Part shown: piece after piece, positions 34,618-44,436 of the stretch | Layout of the letters: each line of letters begins with the position of its first letter | Numbering within the stretch: the stretch's first letter is position 1 | Assembly: GCA_028288305.1 (NCBI GenBank) | Contig: JAQBOA010000036.1 | Span: forward strand, 1 to 64,000 | Length of the DNA stretch: 64,000 nt | Direction of reading: 5' to 3' | DNA from: Mucilaginibacter sp. | GTDB lineage: Bacteria > Bacteroidota > Bacteroidia > Sphingobacteriales > Sphingobacteriaceae | Notes under the pieces: model-generated | The model's input: only the letters and a program-made list of their open reading frames with translations | Databases searched by the model: none | What the model was told of the DNA's origin: nothing | Made by a program: the position numbers and the translations under genes

Positions 34618-34704
34618 CTGTGCGCTTTGTGAAATCTTCGTGACCCTGGTGGTAAAAGTTAAACACAAAGACCACAAAGAAAGGCACAAAGATCACGAAG
34701 GCCA
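34618..34704. repeat. Imperfect inverted repeat rich in cacaaag
   Basis: tgtgcgctttgtgaaatctt through gaccctggtggt and, on the other side, cacaaagaccacaaagaaag through gatcacgaagg are imperfect complements. It fills the gap between the GNAT and ABC ATPase genes. Such cacaaaga hairpins are frequent in this group. Confidence 0.55.
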
Positions 34705-34736
34705 TCGTCTTTTATATTGATGACTTTGGGAGGGCT

Positions 34737-35441
34737 CTACAATTGCTCAACACCAAAATAGGCTTCCAGTTCACTCAACGTAGACGAATTGGTAGCAATA
34801 TCTTTTATGATCGCCCCTTTTTCCATCAGCAAAATGCGTTCGCACACGTCGGTTATATGGTTAAGGTCATGACTGGATATTAACGTGGTAACCCCCTTAT
34901 TTTTATTCAAATCTTTTAGTAGACTTTTTAACCGGAATTGCGTACTTGGGTCAATGTTTGCAAAAGGCTCGTCCAGCATCAGCAGTTCGGGGTTTTGTAA
35001 TAAACATGATGCAACACCAACCTTACATTGATTGCCCTTTGAAAGGTCGCGGATGTATTTGCCTTTCTTAAGTATTTCTCCATTAAAAAATTCTGTCAAC
35101 CCCGATAAAAAATCGTCAACATGGTCACGGCTTTGCTGGTGCAATCCGCCGATAAAGTAAAAATACTCTTCCGGTGTAAGGTAATCTATCAAAAAACCTT
35201 CGTCAAGGTACGACGCCGTATACTTTTTCCAGTTTTCATGCGCTACTACATTTTCTCCATTTAATGTAACTTCCCCGGTTTCCGGCCTTATTAAATCAAG
35301 CATCAACCGGAATAAAGTAGTTTTACCGGCTCCGTTATTGCCAACCAAACCAACACTTTCTCCTCTTTTTATTTCGAGATGCGGCACATTTACTACGGTG
35401 ATCCCGCTATATACTTTTTTGAGATCTTTTATTTCAATCAT
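34737..35441 (-). CDS. ABC transporter ATP-binding protein
   Basis: A 234-residue ATPase. Walker A GNNGAGKTT is near residues 35-43, Walker B is LLMLDEPFANIDP, and the signature is a degenerate LSKGNQCKVG. The start at 35441 (MIEIKDLKKVYSG) sits one base after the stop of the upstream permease gene (TAATATG), so the pair is co-translated. The degenerate signature is normal for this type of exporter ATPase. The substrate is unknown. Confidence 0.9.
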   Translation of the reverse strand: MIEIKDLKKVYSGITVVNVPHLEIKRGESVGLVGNNGAGKTTLFRLMLDLIRPETGEVTLNGENVVAHENWKKYTASYLDEGFLIDYLTPEEYFYFIGGLHQQSRDHVDDFLSGLTEFFNGEILKKGKYIRDLSKGNQCKVGVASCLLQNPELLMLDEPFANIDPSTQFRLKSLLKDLNKNKGVTTLISSHDLNHITDVCERILLMEKGAIIKDIATNSSTLSELEAYFGVEQL

Positions 35442-35442
35442 A

Positions 35443-36924
35443 TTATTTGTTTCTAAAGCCCTCGGCAATTAAGTACCTGTTTGTATAAAAATCGGCTGTT
35501 AATTGTTTTATCCAGAAGCCGCGTGTGAAAATAAATATAAGGCCTGTAATTGCTAACAAGGCTAAACCGATATCGGCATGACCCAGCAAAGCAAAAGGTC
35601 CGTAAATTATATACGGAGCTATCATCAAAGGCAATGACAATATCCACTGATTACCGCTAACCCCTTCCCAGTTAAAAGCCGCGCCTTTCGACAAATCGAT
35701 TCGTTTATAATTTCGGTTGGCAAAGAACAATACAATGGTTGTGTTAATGCCAATATTCCATAAATACATAATAAAATGAATGAGTAAAGTTTTCCAGCCA
35801 AAATATATATATGGTGTCGTTAACAATAAAAAGCCTGTAGATACAATAGTGAATAATAGGTATTTAGCCTTTAAAAAATCAGTGAAACTTATTTCGCTAA
35901 CCAGCAAGCCATCAAAATGCGAGGCTTGCCAGCTATACATAAACTGTCCATAGTTTATAATAAATATCCCGGTCATAAACATTCCTACAAAAACCTTAAA
36001 CCCTTCGGATCCTGCCGCGCCAGATTTGCCGTAAAACAGCAATCCATAAAACATAAAAAACAAACCCATAATCAGAGCTGACCGTGAGCGCTTATTACGC
36101 AATATTAGTTTGATCTCGTTACCAGCAAGGTCACCAACACTGCCAAAGCGGTTTAATAAAGGATATTCGGTACTGCTTTTATAAGACGCTGACTTGCGCG
36201 AACCCAACTCTTCCAGATAAAGGTTTTGTTTTAAATACAAAAAGTTAAGATAATACATTAATATTCCCAGTAAAACAGGCAGCATTGCCAATACTGCGTG
36301 GTTGATTAAATTCCCGAAAAACAAAAATGATATTTTGCGTATGGAAAATATATGCCAATAAAAATCCGATAACCCGATAAGTATAATTACACCTGCTGCA
36401 ATTAAGAATACCCATCCGTTTAAATTTGATTTTCTTTTTATATAAAGCGCCAGGTAATTATTAAACAAGGTAAGCCCGGCGATGGAAACAATAAAAGCAA
36501 ATGGAACCATAGAACCGGAATCCGTTGCCATTATTTTTAATATAAAAGGCCCAAAAAGTATAAAGGGCCACAAATTAAATACCGATAATAAACCAGCGAA
36601 CGCAAGATACCCAACTAAAGAATTGCGTTTAACAGGTAATTGCAAATAAGGCTGTACGCGTAAAGTAGGCAATTCTTGCAGCTGTAACCGCATAAATAAA
36701 TCGATCAAATAGTATAAAAGTATTATTCCGCAAAATGAAATAACCAGGTCATCGCCGGGAAAGACCTTTTCCAAAATCTTATCTAAAAAAAATCCGAAAA
36801 ATAATATGTTGATAAGCAGGTACAGAACTAAAATACCCATTACTATAAGTATAGCGATGCTTTTTCCTGTATTTTTTGATCGCCAAAAGGCTTTTAGTTC
36901 GTGTTGGATAAAAGTAGACGTCAT
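35443..36924 (-). CDS. DUF5687 ABC transporter permease
   Basis: A 493-residue inner-membrane protein with about ten to twelve hydrophobic segments (for example AILIVMGILVLYLLINILFF at 24-43 and ALLAITGLIFIFTRGFW near the C-terminus). The opening FIQHELKAFWRSKN and the central PLLNRFGSVGDLAGNEIKLI followed by LRNKRSR are characteristic of DUF5687 proteins of Bacteroidota, each paired with a single ABC ATPase as here. They probably form a two-gene exporter; the cargo is unknown. Confidence 0.88.
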   Translation of the reverse strand: MTSTFIQHELKAFWRSKNTGKSIAILIVMGILVLYLLINILFFGFFLDKILEKVFPGDDLVISFCGIILLYYLIDLFMRLQLQELPTLRVQPYLQLPVKRNSLVGYLAFAGLLSVFNLWPFILFGPFILKIMATDSGSMVPFAFIVSIAGLTLFNNYLALYIKRKSNLNGWVFLIAAGVIILIGLSDFYWHIFSIRKISFLFFGNLINHAVLAMLPVLLGILMYYLNFLYLKQNLYLEELGSRKSASYKSSTEYPLLNRFGSVGDLAGNEIKLILRNKRSRSALIMGLFFMFYGLLFYGKSGAAGSEGFKVFVGMFMTGIFIINYGQFMYSWQASHFDGLLVSEISFTDFLKAKYLLFTIVSTGFLLLTTPYIYFGWKTLLIHFIMYLWNIGINTTIVLFFANRNYKRIDLSKGAAFNWEGVSGNQWILSLPLMIAPYIIYGPFALLGHADIGLALLAITGLIFIFTRGFWIKQLTADFYTNRYLIAEGFRNK

Positions 36925-36981
36925 GAAAAGGCTTTAGATAAAAATTACTTTGTAATAATACTCAAAAACTTTCGCAAACAA

Positions 36982-37009
36982 AGCTCCCCCTTTAGTGGGC
37001 CGGGGGGCT
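36982..37009. repeat. Family F hairpin, copy 2
   Basis: agctccccctttagtgggcc then ggggggct; same class as 28331-28359. It abuts the rarA stop. Confidence 0.5.
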
Positions 37010-38288
37010 AATATTTATACCGCCCTCCCCAAAGCTTTTTCAGTTTCTCTTTGGTTTCCTGTTCGCGTGCATTATTACCCGGATCATATATTTTTGTCCC
37101 TTTTATTTCATCCGGTAAAAAGTCAAGCTCTGTAAAATTGCCTTCATAGCTGTGGGCGTATTTATAATCTTTGCCATAGCCCAGGTTCTTCATCAGTTTG
37201 GTAGGTGCGTTACGCAGGTGCAAGGGTACGGGCAGATCACCGGTTTGTCGAACCAGTTCCATAGCTGCACCAATGGCCGTGGTGGCCGAGTTGCTTTTAG
37301 CCGATGTTGCAAGATATATCGCTGTTTGTGATAAAATAAGCTGTGATTCGGGCATACCGATTACGTTAACTGCATTAAAGCAACTTTGAGCCAGCAACAG
37401 CGCATTAGGATTGGCATTGCCAATATCCTCCGATGCAAGTATCAGCATCCGCCGGGCAATAAACAGCGGGTCTTCACCGCCGGTTATCATCCGCGCAAGC
37501 CAGTAAACTGCTCCATTTGGATCGCTGCCGCGCATGGATTTTATAAAGGCAGAAATAATGTCGTAATGCTGCTCCCCGGCTTTATCGTACAACGCCATAT
37601 TTTGCTGCACATGTTCCAGTACAGCTTTATTAGTGATAATCACCTTCTTATTATTAAAAGCATTAACCAGGAGTTCAAAAATATTAAGCAGTTTACGGGC
37701 GTCACCGCCTGATAAGCGCAGCAGTGCCTCATTCTCTTTAATGGTTATATCTTTTGTGCGAATTATCTCATCTTCTTGTTTCGCTTTTTCCAATAAACTT
37801 ATAAGGTCGCCTTCATCTAAAGGCTGAAGGATATAAACCTGGCAGCGGGAAAGTAAAGCCGAGATCACTTCGAATGAAGGGTTTTCAGTAGTGGCGCCGA
37901 TCAGTGTTACTGTGCCGCGCTCAACTGCGCCGAGCAATGAATCCTGTTGTGATTTAGAGAAGCGATGAATTTCATCAATAAACAATATAGGAAGAGTTAA
38001 CCCTTCAGCCTTCAGTATGGATGCTTTTTCAATCACCTCCCTTACATCTTTAACCCCTGAGTTAATAGCACTCAATGAAAAGAAAGGCCTGTCGAGGGTT
38101 TGGGAAATAATATACGCCAGCGTGGTTTTACCCACACCCGGCGGCCCCCAGAATATCATAGACGGCAGCGTGCCCGATTCAATGGCTTTACGCAATACAG
38201 CGCCTTTACCAACCAAGTGTTTTTGACCTACATAATCATCCAGATTTTTTGGGCGCATGCGCTCAGCTAAAGGCGGCAGATTGTTCAT
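37008..38288 (-). CDS. rarA: Replication-associated recombination protein A (MgsA/RarA AAA+ ATPase)
   Basis: A 426-residue AAA+ ATPase that acts at stalled replication forks. Opening LAERMRPKNLDDYVGQKHLV is the RarA start; Walker A GPPGVGKTT is at 48-56, Walker B/DExH is ILFIDEIHRFSKSQQD near 102-117, sensor 1 is IGATTENPSF, and the arginine finger is in ISALLSRCQVY. The C-terminal RarA domain has DIISAFIKSMRGSDPNGAVYW and the family's HLRNAPTKLMK. Normal length. It diverges from a DNA glycosylase gene 61 bases away, so two repair genes share a promoter region. Confidence 0.95.
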   Translation of the reverse strand: MNNLPPLAERMRPKNLDDYVGQKHLVGKGAVLRKAIESGTLPSMIFWGPPGVGKTTLAYIISQTLDRPFFSLSAINSGVKDVREVIEKASILKAEGLTLPILFIDEIHRFSKSQQDSLLGAVERGTVTLIGATTENPSFEVISALLSRCQVYILQPLDEGDLISLLEKAKQEDEIIRTKDITIKENEALLRLSGGDARKLLNIFELLVNAFNNKKVIITNKAVLEHVQQNMALYDKAGEQHYDIISAFIKSMRGSDPNGAVYWLARMITGGEDPLFIARRMLILASEDIGNANPNALLLAQSCFNAVNVIGMPESQLILSQTAIYLATSAKSNSATTAIGAAMELVRQTGDLPVPLHLRNAPTKLMKNLGYGKDYKYAHSYEGNFTELDFLPDEIKGTKIYDPGNNAREQETKEKLKKLWGGRYKY

Positions 38289-38349
38289 GTAGTAAAATTC
38301 CGAAATTAAATCTAAATCCTAAAAAAATTAGTAAGTTTAAAACCGCAAT

Positions 38350-39021
38350 ATGATAAATAAGTTCTCAAAGTCAAACTACCACGCCATTTGCGATGAACTC
38401 GCCTTAGCTGATGCCGATTTAGCAGCAATCATAAAAACTTACGGCTACCCGCCATTTTGGTCGCGGCCAAATACTTTTGAAACATTGGTGCATATTATTT
38501 TGGAGCAGCAGGTTTCGCTGGCTTCAGCGTTATCGGCATTAAACAAGCTGAGGGAAAGCATACAGGAAATTACCCCTGCCAGGATACTGCTGCTTACCGA
38601 TGAAGAAATGAAAGCCTGTTATTGCAGCCGCCAAAAAACCGTTTATATCAGGTACCTGGCAGAAGCCATATTAAGCAGACAAATAAATTTATCGGAACTG
38701 GAAGAATTGCCTGACGACGTGGTCCGTTCAAAATTAACCGCACTTAAAGGGATTGGCAACTGGACTGCCGATGTTTACCTGATGTTTGTGCTGCAACACC
38801 CGGATGTGTTTCCCATCGGCGATCTGGCAGCAGTAAATGCTTTAAAACGAGTAAAAAGCGTAAATGCTGATGCCATTAAAGAGGAGCTTATTGCGATAGC
38901 GGCAACATGGCAGCCATACAGAACTATTGCTACTATGATTTTGTGGCACTATTATTTATCATCACCCAAAAACAAAAATCAAGAGCCAGGAAAAAAGACT
39001 GATGTCTTTCCTGGCTCTTGA
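38350..39021 (+). CDS. AlkA-like DNA-3-methyladenine glycosylase
   Basis: A 223-residue HhH-GPD glycosylase that removes alkylated bases. The helix-hairpin-helix LKGIGNWTADVY is at 132-143 and the catalytic Asp is in FPIGDLAAVNAL (Asp158). The opening SNYHAICDELALADADLAAI and IILEQQVSLASA match AlkA-type enzymes without the extra N-terminal domain. Its last 14 codons (SPKNKNQEPGKKTDVFPG) are written by a transcription terminator, so the C-terminal tail is not conserved. Confidence 0.9.
   Translation: MINKFSKSNYHAICDELALADADLAAIIKTYGYPPFWSRPNTFETLVHIILEQQVSLASALSALNKLRESIQEITPARILLLTDEEMKACYCSRQKTVYIRYLAEAILSRQINLSELEELPDDVVRSKLTALKGIGNWTADVYLMFVLQHPDVFPIGDLAAVNALKRVKSVNADAIKEELIAIAATWQPYRTIATMILWHYYLSSPKNKNQEPGKKTDVFPGS
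38980..39020. terminator. Bidirectional terminator overlapping the glycosylase C-terminus
   Basis: caagagccaggaaa (38980-38993) and tttcctggctcttg (39007-39020) are perfectly complementary 14-bp arms with extra gac/gtc pairing inside. It separates the glycosylase gene from the convergent coiled-coil protein gene. Confidence 0.75.
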
Positions 39022-39044
39022 ATATTAACCCTTGAATATTAAAT

Positions 39045-39956
39045 TTATTTCAGCTTAAACCCGGTTTTTCCCATTGTATAACCATCTGCATAAAGCAATA
39101 CAGTATAGTCGCCTTTTTGGAAAGCAGATGGATTTGACCAGTCAATTGTATAACCGCTGCCGTCGTTTTTAAAGTCGATAGACGTTTTATAGGTGAATTG
39201 AATATCTTGCCCGTCAGCATTAAAAGTACCTGAATCAGTAGAAGTGATCAGGTTACCGGTAGGATCAATAACACGCACATAAACATCATGCATGCCTTTT
39301 TCTGCTATATCATTGCTTGCAACAGTAAAATTGATCTTGATCTTTTTAGCGGGAGAGGCACGTTTCACTTCAACTTCTTTACCACTTCCTTTAATTTTAT
39401 AGGCCACCACATCAGCAGTAGCCAATTTTATCGCCGAACCAACTTTGACTTTTGCCCCAAGATCCTGGTTTTGCTTTGTAAGGGATGAATCTTTTTGATA
39501 AGCTGTTTTAAGTGTAGTTTTTAAAGTATCCCTTTCAGTGGTAAGCGATACATTTTGCTTTTTCAGTTCTTCAATATCTGCAGTATATTTAGTTACAAAG
39601 TACCTTAATTGTTTAACATCTTCCTGAGCTTTATTAAGTTCGGCAACTGTTAGTTTTCCCTTTGCAAGTTCGCTCCGTAAAACACGTATTTTGGCTTTTA
39701 ACGAATCATTTTTTGCCTGCATTTCTGTAGACATTTTAGTTTTACTTGTGTTTACCTGTTCAATTTGGGCTTCCAGACTATCAAGCTCGGTTTGTAACCT
39801 GGTTTTTTCATCGTTTTGATATACAATTTTTGTATCAGATTTATTTTTTTGAAGATACAGGTATACATCAGTAGCAAGCAAAGCCAATACAACCACTATT
39901 AGGAAGTAGATAACATTTGAGTTTTTTTTAGGCGTTTGCCCTGTTTGGTTTTCCAT
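39045..39956 (-). CDS. Membrane-anchored coiled-coil protein
   Basis: A 303-residue protein. A single membrane segment lies at about 15-33 (VIYFLIVVVLALLATDVYL), followed by a long coiled coil (about 45-165, with KTRLQTELDSLEAQIEQV and TTERDTLKTTLKTAYQ) and then a C-terminal beta-rich domain (KINFTVASNDIAEKGMHDVY, GDYTVLLYADGYTMGKTGF). The topology suggests a periplasmic rod with an Ig-like head. It has no recognised catalytic motif; function unknown. Confidence 0.8.
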   Translation of the reverse strand: MENQTGQTPKKNSNVIYFLIVVVLALLATDVYLYLQKNKSDTKIVYQNDEKTRLQTELDSLEAQIEQVNTSKTKMSTEMQAKNDSLKAKIRVLRSELAKGKLTVAELNKAQEDVKQLRYFVTKYTADIEELKKQNVSLTTERDTLKTTLKTAYQKDSSLTKQNQDLGAKVKVGSAIKLATADVVAYKIKGSGKEVEVKRASPAKKIKINFTVASNDIAEKGMHDVYVRVIDPTGNLITSTDSGTFNADGQDIQFTYKTSIDFKNDGSGYTIDWSNPSAFQKGDYTVLLYADGYTMGKTGFKLK

Positions 39957-40268
39957 AGTAATAATTTTAAGTTTTTTAATTGGACCTAAATATAAATCGT
40001 TACTTGATTAAAATTTTTAATTAAAACATTCTAATTAGTCTGATATAAATTACATTATAACTAGTTAATAACAATATAAAATTAAAATTATTTCATTTAA
40101 ACAAATAAAGTGAAATTTACATTAACTTTTTTATTTATAATCAGTATAAGGATGCGGGTAAAAATAGCATAATATGATTAAAACACAAAATACGTGTAAT
40201 TTTTATATTAAATACTAAGTGAGAGCGTTATGAGTTTATATCTTTTCAATTTTCGTAATATTTGTTTA
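39957..40268. other. AT-rich intergenic region, about 310 bases
   Basis: Divergent promoter region between the coiled-coil gene and the GH10-like gene. Very AT-rich, no hairpin repeat, no gene seen. Confidence 0.4.
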
Positions 40269-41822
40269 ATGCATATCTTCCGGTTTTTAACGCCTTTAAT
40301 TTTATTAATTTTTATTTCTTTAAAAATACAAGCCCAACCAAACAATCTGCCTGTTTTTGAAAAGTACGAACCTAAACGTGAGTTTAGAGGGGTATGGATT
40401 GCTACTGTAGATAATATTGACTGGCCAAGCAACTCAAAGTTAACAACAGATGAGCAAAAGAAAGAATTGACAGACCGGTTGAACGCTCATAAGCAATCAG
40501 GAATTAATGCCGTTATGTTACAAGTAAGACCTGCGGCCGATGCGATTTATACCAAAAGCAGGGAACCATGGTCCAAATGGCTTACTGGAAGGCAGGGACA
40601 AGCCCCCAGTCCTGCATATGATCCGTTGGAGTTTGCAATTGCAGAAGCCCATAAACGGGGAATGGAGCTGCACGCATGGTTTAATCCCTACCGTGCTACC
40701 ACTGATGGAAAATTTTATTCATTAAGCGCTGAACATATTACCCGGCTTAAGCCTGAATGGTTTTTTACCTATGGCGGAATTAAACTTTTTAACCCCGGAA
40801 TACCTGAAGTACGTGATTATATTGTTAAAGTGATATTGGATGTGGTAGACAATTATGATATAGACGGCGTTCATATGGATGATTACTTTTATCCATACAA
40901 AATTGACGGGCAGCATATTAATGATGCTGAAACATTTAAAAAGTATGGCAGCGAGTTTGATGATATAAATGACTGGCGCCGTAACAATGTTGATCAGCTT
41001 ATAAAAATGCTGAGTGATAGTATTCATAAGCATAAACCGCATATTAAATTTGGCATAAGTCCTTTTGGTATTTGGGCAAATAAATATCAAAACCCTGAAG
41101 GTTCAGACACGCATGGCGGCTCATCAAATTATGAACTGTTCGCTGATTCGCGGAAGTGGATAAAAGAAGGTTGGGTTGATTATATTAATCCGCAGCTTTA
41201 CTGGCCTATTGATAACCAGGCTGCACCATTTAATAAACTGCTCGATTGGTGGAGCGATAATACTTATAACAGGCATTTATATATTGGAATGGCCGCCTAT
41301 CGGATTAACGAACACCGTGGTGGTAAATTTAAAGACCCTGCACAAATGCCCGATCAGGTAAAATATTTACGTAATAACCCACGGGTACAGGGAAGTGTTT
41401 ACTTCAGTTCAAAATCACTTTTAAACAACCCGCTTGGCTTTACCGATTCGCTTAAAGAAAATTATTACCAGCACCCGGCTTTACCGCCACCAATGCTGTG
41501 GTTAGATTCCATACCGCCAAATGCACCGCGTGATTTTACATCCACAATTGTAAAAAACACTGTTGAGTTAAAATGGGAAACTCCTTTGTTGGCAAAAGAT
41601 AAAGAACCGGTTTACGGGTACGTTATTTATCGTTTTGATGGGAACGAAACAGTAAATTTAGCCGATCCTAAATATATTCTGCATATTCAATATAATGATG
41701 ATCCTTTTTACCGGGATGAAACTGTTCAAAAAGGAAAAACTTACTTATACGTGGTTACAGCAATAGATAGGTTGAAAAATGAAAGTGAGCCTTCGCCAAC
41801 AATTGCGGCAATAATGCGCTGA
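40269..41822 (+). CDS. GH10-like family glycosyl hydrolase (DUF187/GHL10), secreted
   Basis: A 517-residue secreted protein. Signal peptide from the Met at 40269 (MHIFRFLTPLILLIF, cleavage after IQA). The mature domain opens KREFRGVWIATVDNIDWPS, the DUF187 signature, and continues with GINAVMLQVRPAADAIY, MELHAWFNPYRAT, YDIDGVHMDDYFYP, ISPFGIW and WVDYINPQLYWPID, the strands of a TIM barrel. An FN3-like C-terminal region begins near 415 (PPNAPRDFTSTIVKNTVEL). Members act on peptidoglycan or glycans. A start at 40230 is possible. Confidence 0.88.
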   Translation: MHIFRFLTPLILLIFISLKIQAQPNNLPVFEKYEPKREFRGVWIATVDNIDWPSNSKLTTDEQKKELTDRLNAHKQSGINAVMLQVRPAADAIYTKSREPWSKWLTGRQGQAPSPAYDPLEFAIAEAHKRGMELHAWFNPYRATTDGKFYSLSAEHITRLKPEWFFTYGGIKLFNPGIPEVRDYIVKVILDVVDNYDIDGVHMDDYFYPYKIDGQHINDAETFKKYGSEFDDINDWRRNNVDQLIKMLSDSIHKHKPHIKFGISPFGIWANKYQNPEGSDTHGGSSNYELFADSRKWIKEGWVDYINPQLYWPIDNQAAPFNKLLDWWSDNTYNRHLYIGMAAYRINEHRGGKFKDPAQMPDQVKYLRNNPRVQGSVYFSSKSLLNNPLGFTDSLKENYYQHPALPPPMLWLDSIPPNAPRDFTSTIVKNTVELKWETPLLAKDKEPVYGYVIYRFDGNETVNLADPKYILHIQYNDDPFYRDETVQKGKTYLYVVTAIDRLKNESEPSPTIAAIMR

Positions 41823-41828
41823 TTGACT

Positions 41829-42617
41829 TTATAAGCTAATCAGCCCCTTTTCCTGAAGCCGGTGAAGATAAATATCAATTTCCAGATCGCCCATGCCATA
41901 AATTTTTTCTGTTCTCCAAAAAGCGCTATAAATCTCAGGCTTTGTTTTTAAGCCAATATTATAAATATCCAGCAGCTTTTGCTCGATATAATTCAGTCCT
42001 TTTTCATTAATCTGCAGGCGCTTAAGCTGTGCTTCCAATGCAGGCCTTAATAAATGAAGGCTTCCCCAAAAATCTGTGGTTTGTACATATTTTTTTAATT
42101 TTTCGGCATCAAAGCTTACATAAATACTCCAGGCTTCGGCAGCTAATATAAAATCCAGTTCACTAAGCTGTACACGTATGTTGTCATATAGATATTCCAA
42201 TTCTTCACCGTTAAGTTCGCCCATGCCCATAAAATTTTCTTTACCTGGAAAATCAGCCGGGCAGATGAGGTAAATGGCTGGCAAGGAAAGATCAGTTTTT
42301 TGTTTCAAATAGGTCATCACACCTATTAAATTTACCTGGCAGTGCAGGTCGAACTCAAACCAGAGGTTAATTTCGTCATAGGGTTCGTTTAATTTTGCCA
42401 GTTGATCGAGCATTTTTTCCTGGTAACCTTCTGCAGTTTCATTAAAGGTTTTACCTATCCATTGTTGCCGGTTTTTCCAAAAACTGCCTGATGTAATTTT
42501 TTCTTCCAGTGGCCCTTCAGAAAGCACTTCGCGCCAAACCAGGGTATCGCCTTCAAGGCCGGTTTGTTCAAAACTTTGTAAAGTGGAATCGCCATTGAGG
42601 ATGTGGAGGATGCTCAT
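41829..42617 (-). CDS. DUF1835 domain protein
   Basis: A 262-residue cytoplasmic protein. Opening MSILHILNGDSTLQSFEQTG and the conserved WREVLSEGP are the DUF1835 marks; a second helical domain follows from about residue 145. Family members are annotated only as domain of unknown function. Its start lies 200 bases from the ligase gene; the 6-base gap to the GH10-like gene is convergent. Confidence 0.85.
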   Translation of the reverse strand: MSILHILNGDSTLQSFEQTGLEGDTLVWREVLSEGPLEEKITSGSFWKNRQQWIGKTFNETAEGYQEKMLDQLAKLNEPYDEINLWFEFDLHCQVNLIGVMTYLKQKTDLSLPAIYLICPADFPGKENFMGMGELNGEELEYLYDNIRVQLSELDFILAAEAWSIYVSFDAEKLKKYVQTTDFWGSLHLLRPALEAQLKRLQINEKGLNYIEQKLLDIYNIGLKTKPEIYSAFWRTEKIYGMGDLEIDIYLHRLQEKGLISL

Positions 42618-42700
42618 TTTTTAAAGGTAAAAAGCTAAAAGCTCAAAGCTATGATTTTGTAAATTAAGCCTTAAGTAACAATATTATTAATAAATCTTTT

Positions 42701-42815
42701 TTTGTCATTCTGAACGCAGTGAAGGATCTTCTACGCCAGGTAAATATACGGAGGACTAGTACGTCATATACTTATCACTTAGAGAAGATCCTTCGCTATC
42801 GCTCAGAATGACAAA
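42701..42815. repeat. Long inverted repeat with attctgagcg-type arms
   Basis: Arms tttgtcattctgaacgcagt...gatcttct (42701-42732) and agaagatccttcgctatcgc...gacaaa (42783-42815) pair at about 29 of 32 positions around a 50-base loop. The tgtcattctga...tcagaatgaca type of repeat is widespread in Bacteroidota. It sits five bases after the ligase stop and may act as its terminator. Confidence 0.85.
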
Positions 42816-42819
42816 TGTA

Positions 42820-44436
42820 TCATTCCCCTAACAACGCCTTCAAGCTTTCCAAAGTATCCGCTTCTTCTTTAGGTTTATCATGCCTCCATCTTAATATCCG
42901 CGGAAAGCGCAAGGCAATGCCCGATTTATGTCGGGAAGATTTATTGATCCCTTCAAAGCCAATCTCAAAAACAAGCTCGGGCTTTACGGTACGTACCGGG
43001 CCGAATTTTTCAAGGGTGTTACGTTTTACAAAATAATCCACCTTATTAATTTCCTGGTCGGTTAAGCCGGAGTAGGCTTTTGCAAAAGGCACCAGTTTAT
43101 CACCATCCCAAACTGCAAAAGTATAATCGGTGTAAAGGTCGGCACGGCGGCCATGCCCTTTTTGGGCATAGATCATAACCGCATCAACCGACAGCGGATC
43201 AATTTTCCATTTCCACCAGTCGCCGCGCCGACGGCCAACCTGGTAGTGCGCGCTTTTACGTTTCAGCATAATCCCTTCGGCAATCATAGCCCTTGATTGT
43301 TCCCTTATAGTACTCAATTCCTCCCAGCTGCTAAAGGGTATTAATGCCGATATGTTGAATATCTGCGGAAAAGATGTTGCCGATTGCAAACCTTCCAATA
43401 TCAGCCTTCGTTCTGTTTGGGTTTTATACCTTACGTCCTCGCCCATATATTCTAGGCAATCATAAGCTATAACGGCTACAGGGCTTTCTTCCAGAATTTT
43501 TTTATTAAGGTTTTTACGACCGATACGTGTTTGCAGTACATTAAATGGCATTGGCAAGCCATTTTTAAAACTCAATATTTCACCATCTATCACTGTTCCA
43601 TCAGGCAGGTCGTTTAAAAAAGGATGTAGTTCTGGAAATTTATCGGTTGCCAGGTCCTCACCCCGACTCCAGATAAATATCCTGCCATTGCGTTTTATCA
43701 TCTGCGCCCGTATGCCGTCCCATTTCCATTCGGCCTGCCACTCACTTGCGTCTCCTAATGAATCTTTCAATTCTTCGGCTGATTTTTGTTTTTCAGAGGT
43801 TTCCTGTACAGGATATGCCAGGAAAAACGGATAAGGCCGCGATATATCATCCGAGTCATCTTTTTCCTGTATCAATTGCGAATATTGATAAGTTTCTGGT
43901 TGCCAGTTGCCCATTATGCGGTGGGTTAATATTGGCGCCTCAATACCTGAAATTTCGGATAGTGCTTTTATCACCAGGTTTTGAGATACCCCGACCCTAA
44001 ACCCGCCGGTTAGCAGCTTGTTAAAAACGAAGCGCTCCTGGCTATCCAGCACGGCCCATGAATTTAACAGCCAGGTTTTCTTTTCCTCTTCAGTTTTATC
44101 TGCTAATGAATTTATTTCAGCTATCCACTCGGTAAGCGTTTTGCTGCTGCTATTGATACTTTGAGGCATTAAAAGCGTCATGGTTTCGGCAAGGTCGCCG
44201 ACCACATGGTAGCTTTCTTCAAATAGCCATACCGGTATACCAGATGCTTCTATAGCCCAATTCCGCACCAATGTTGAATTGATCTGCCTTTTGGGAAGCC
44301 GGTCCGCGAATAAAGCCAGCATATGCATTTTATCTGTATCAGGCACGGCAGTTAAATAATCCTTTAAAACTTTAACTTTCTCATTGGTCTTATTAGTTTC
44401 ATCCAATGACAGGAAAAGTTGGGCAAAAGCTTTCAT
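42820..44436 (-). CDS. ATP-dependent DNA ligase, ligase-associated repair system
   Basis: A 538-residue ligase sealing DNA nicks with ATP. The adenylated lysine is in EWKWDGIRAQM near residue 237 (motif I KxDG with Trp), motif III is FIWSRGEDLATD, motif IV includes DGEILSF, motif V is GIMLKRKSAHYQVGRR followed by WWKWKIDP. An N-terminal DNA-binding domain covers about 1-200. It belongs to the bacterial LigB-like or ligase-associated class found with a metallo-beta-lactamase exonuclease and an Lhr-like helicase, as here. Its ATG overlaps the exonuclease stop by four bases. Confidence 0.95.
   Translation of the reverse strand: MKAFAQLFLSLDETNKTNEKVKVLKDYLTAVPDTDKMHMLALFADRLPKRQINSTLVRNWAIEASGIPVWLFEESYHVVGDLAETMTLLMPQSINSSSKTLTEWIAEINSLADKTEEEKKTWLLNSWAVLDSQERFVFNKLLTGGFRVGVSQNLVIKALSEISGIEAPILTHRIMGNWQPETYQYSQLIQEKDDSDDISRPYPFFLAYPVQETSEKQKSAEELKDSLGDASEWQAEWKWDGIRAQMIKRNGRIFIWSRGEDLATDKFPELHPFLNDLPDGTVIDGEILSFKNGLPMPFNVLQTRIGRKNLNKKILEESPVAVIAYDCLEYMGEDVRYKTQTERRLILEGLQSATSFPQIFNISALIPFSSWEELSTIREQSRAMIAEGIMLKRKSAHYQVGRRRGDWWKWKIDPLSVDAVMIYAQKGHGRRADLYTDYTFAVWDGDKLVPFAKAYSGLTDQEINKVDYFVKRNTLEKFGPVRTVKPELVFEIGFEGINKSSRHKSGIALRFPRILRWRHDKPKEEADTLESLKALLGE

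Noticed and set aside
42915..42935. cccgatttatgtcggg in the ligase gene as another inserted palindrome
   Set aside because: It encodes SSRHKSGIALRFPR, a stretch conserved in such ligases, so it is original coding sequence.
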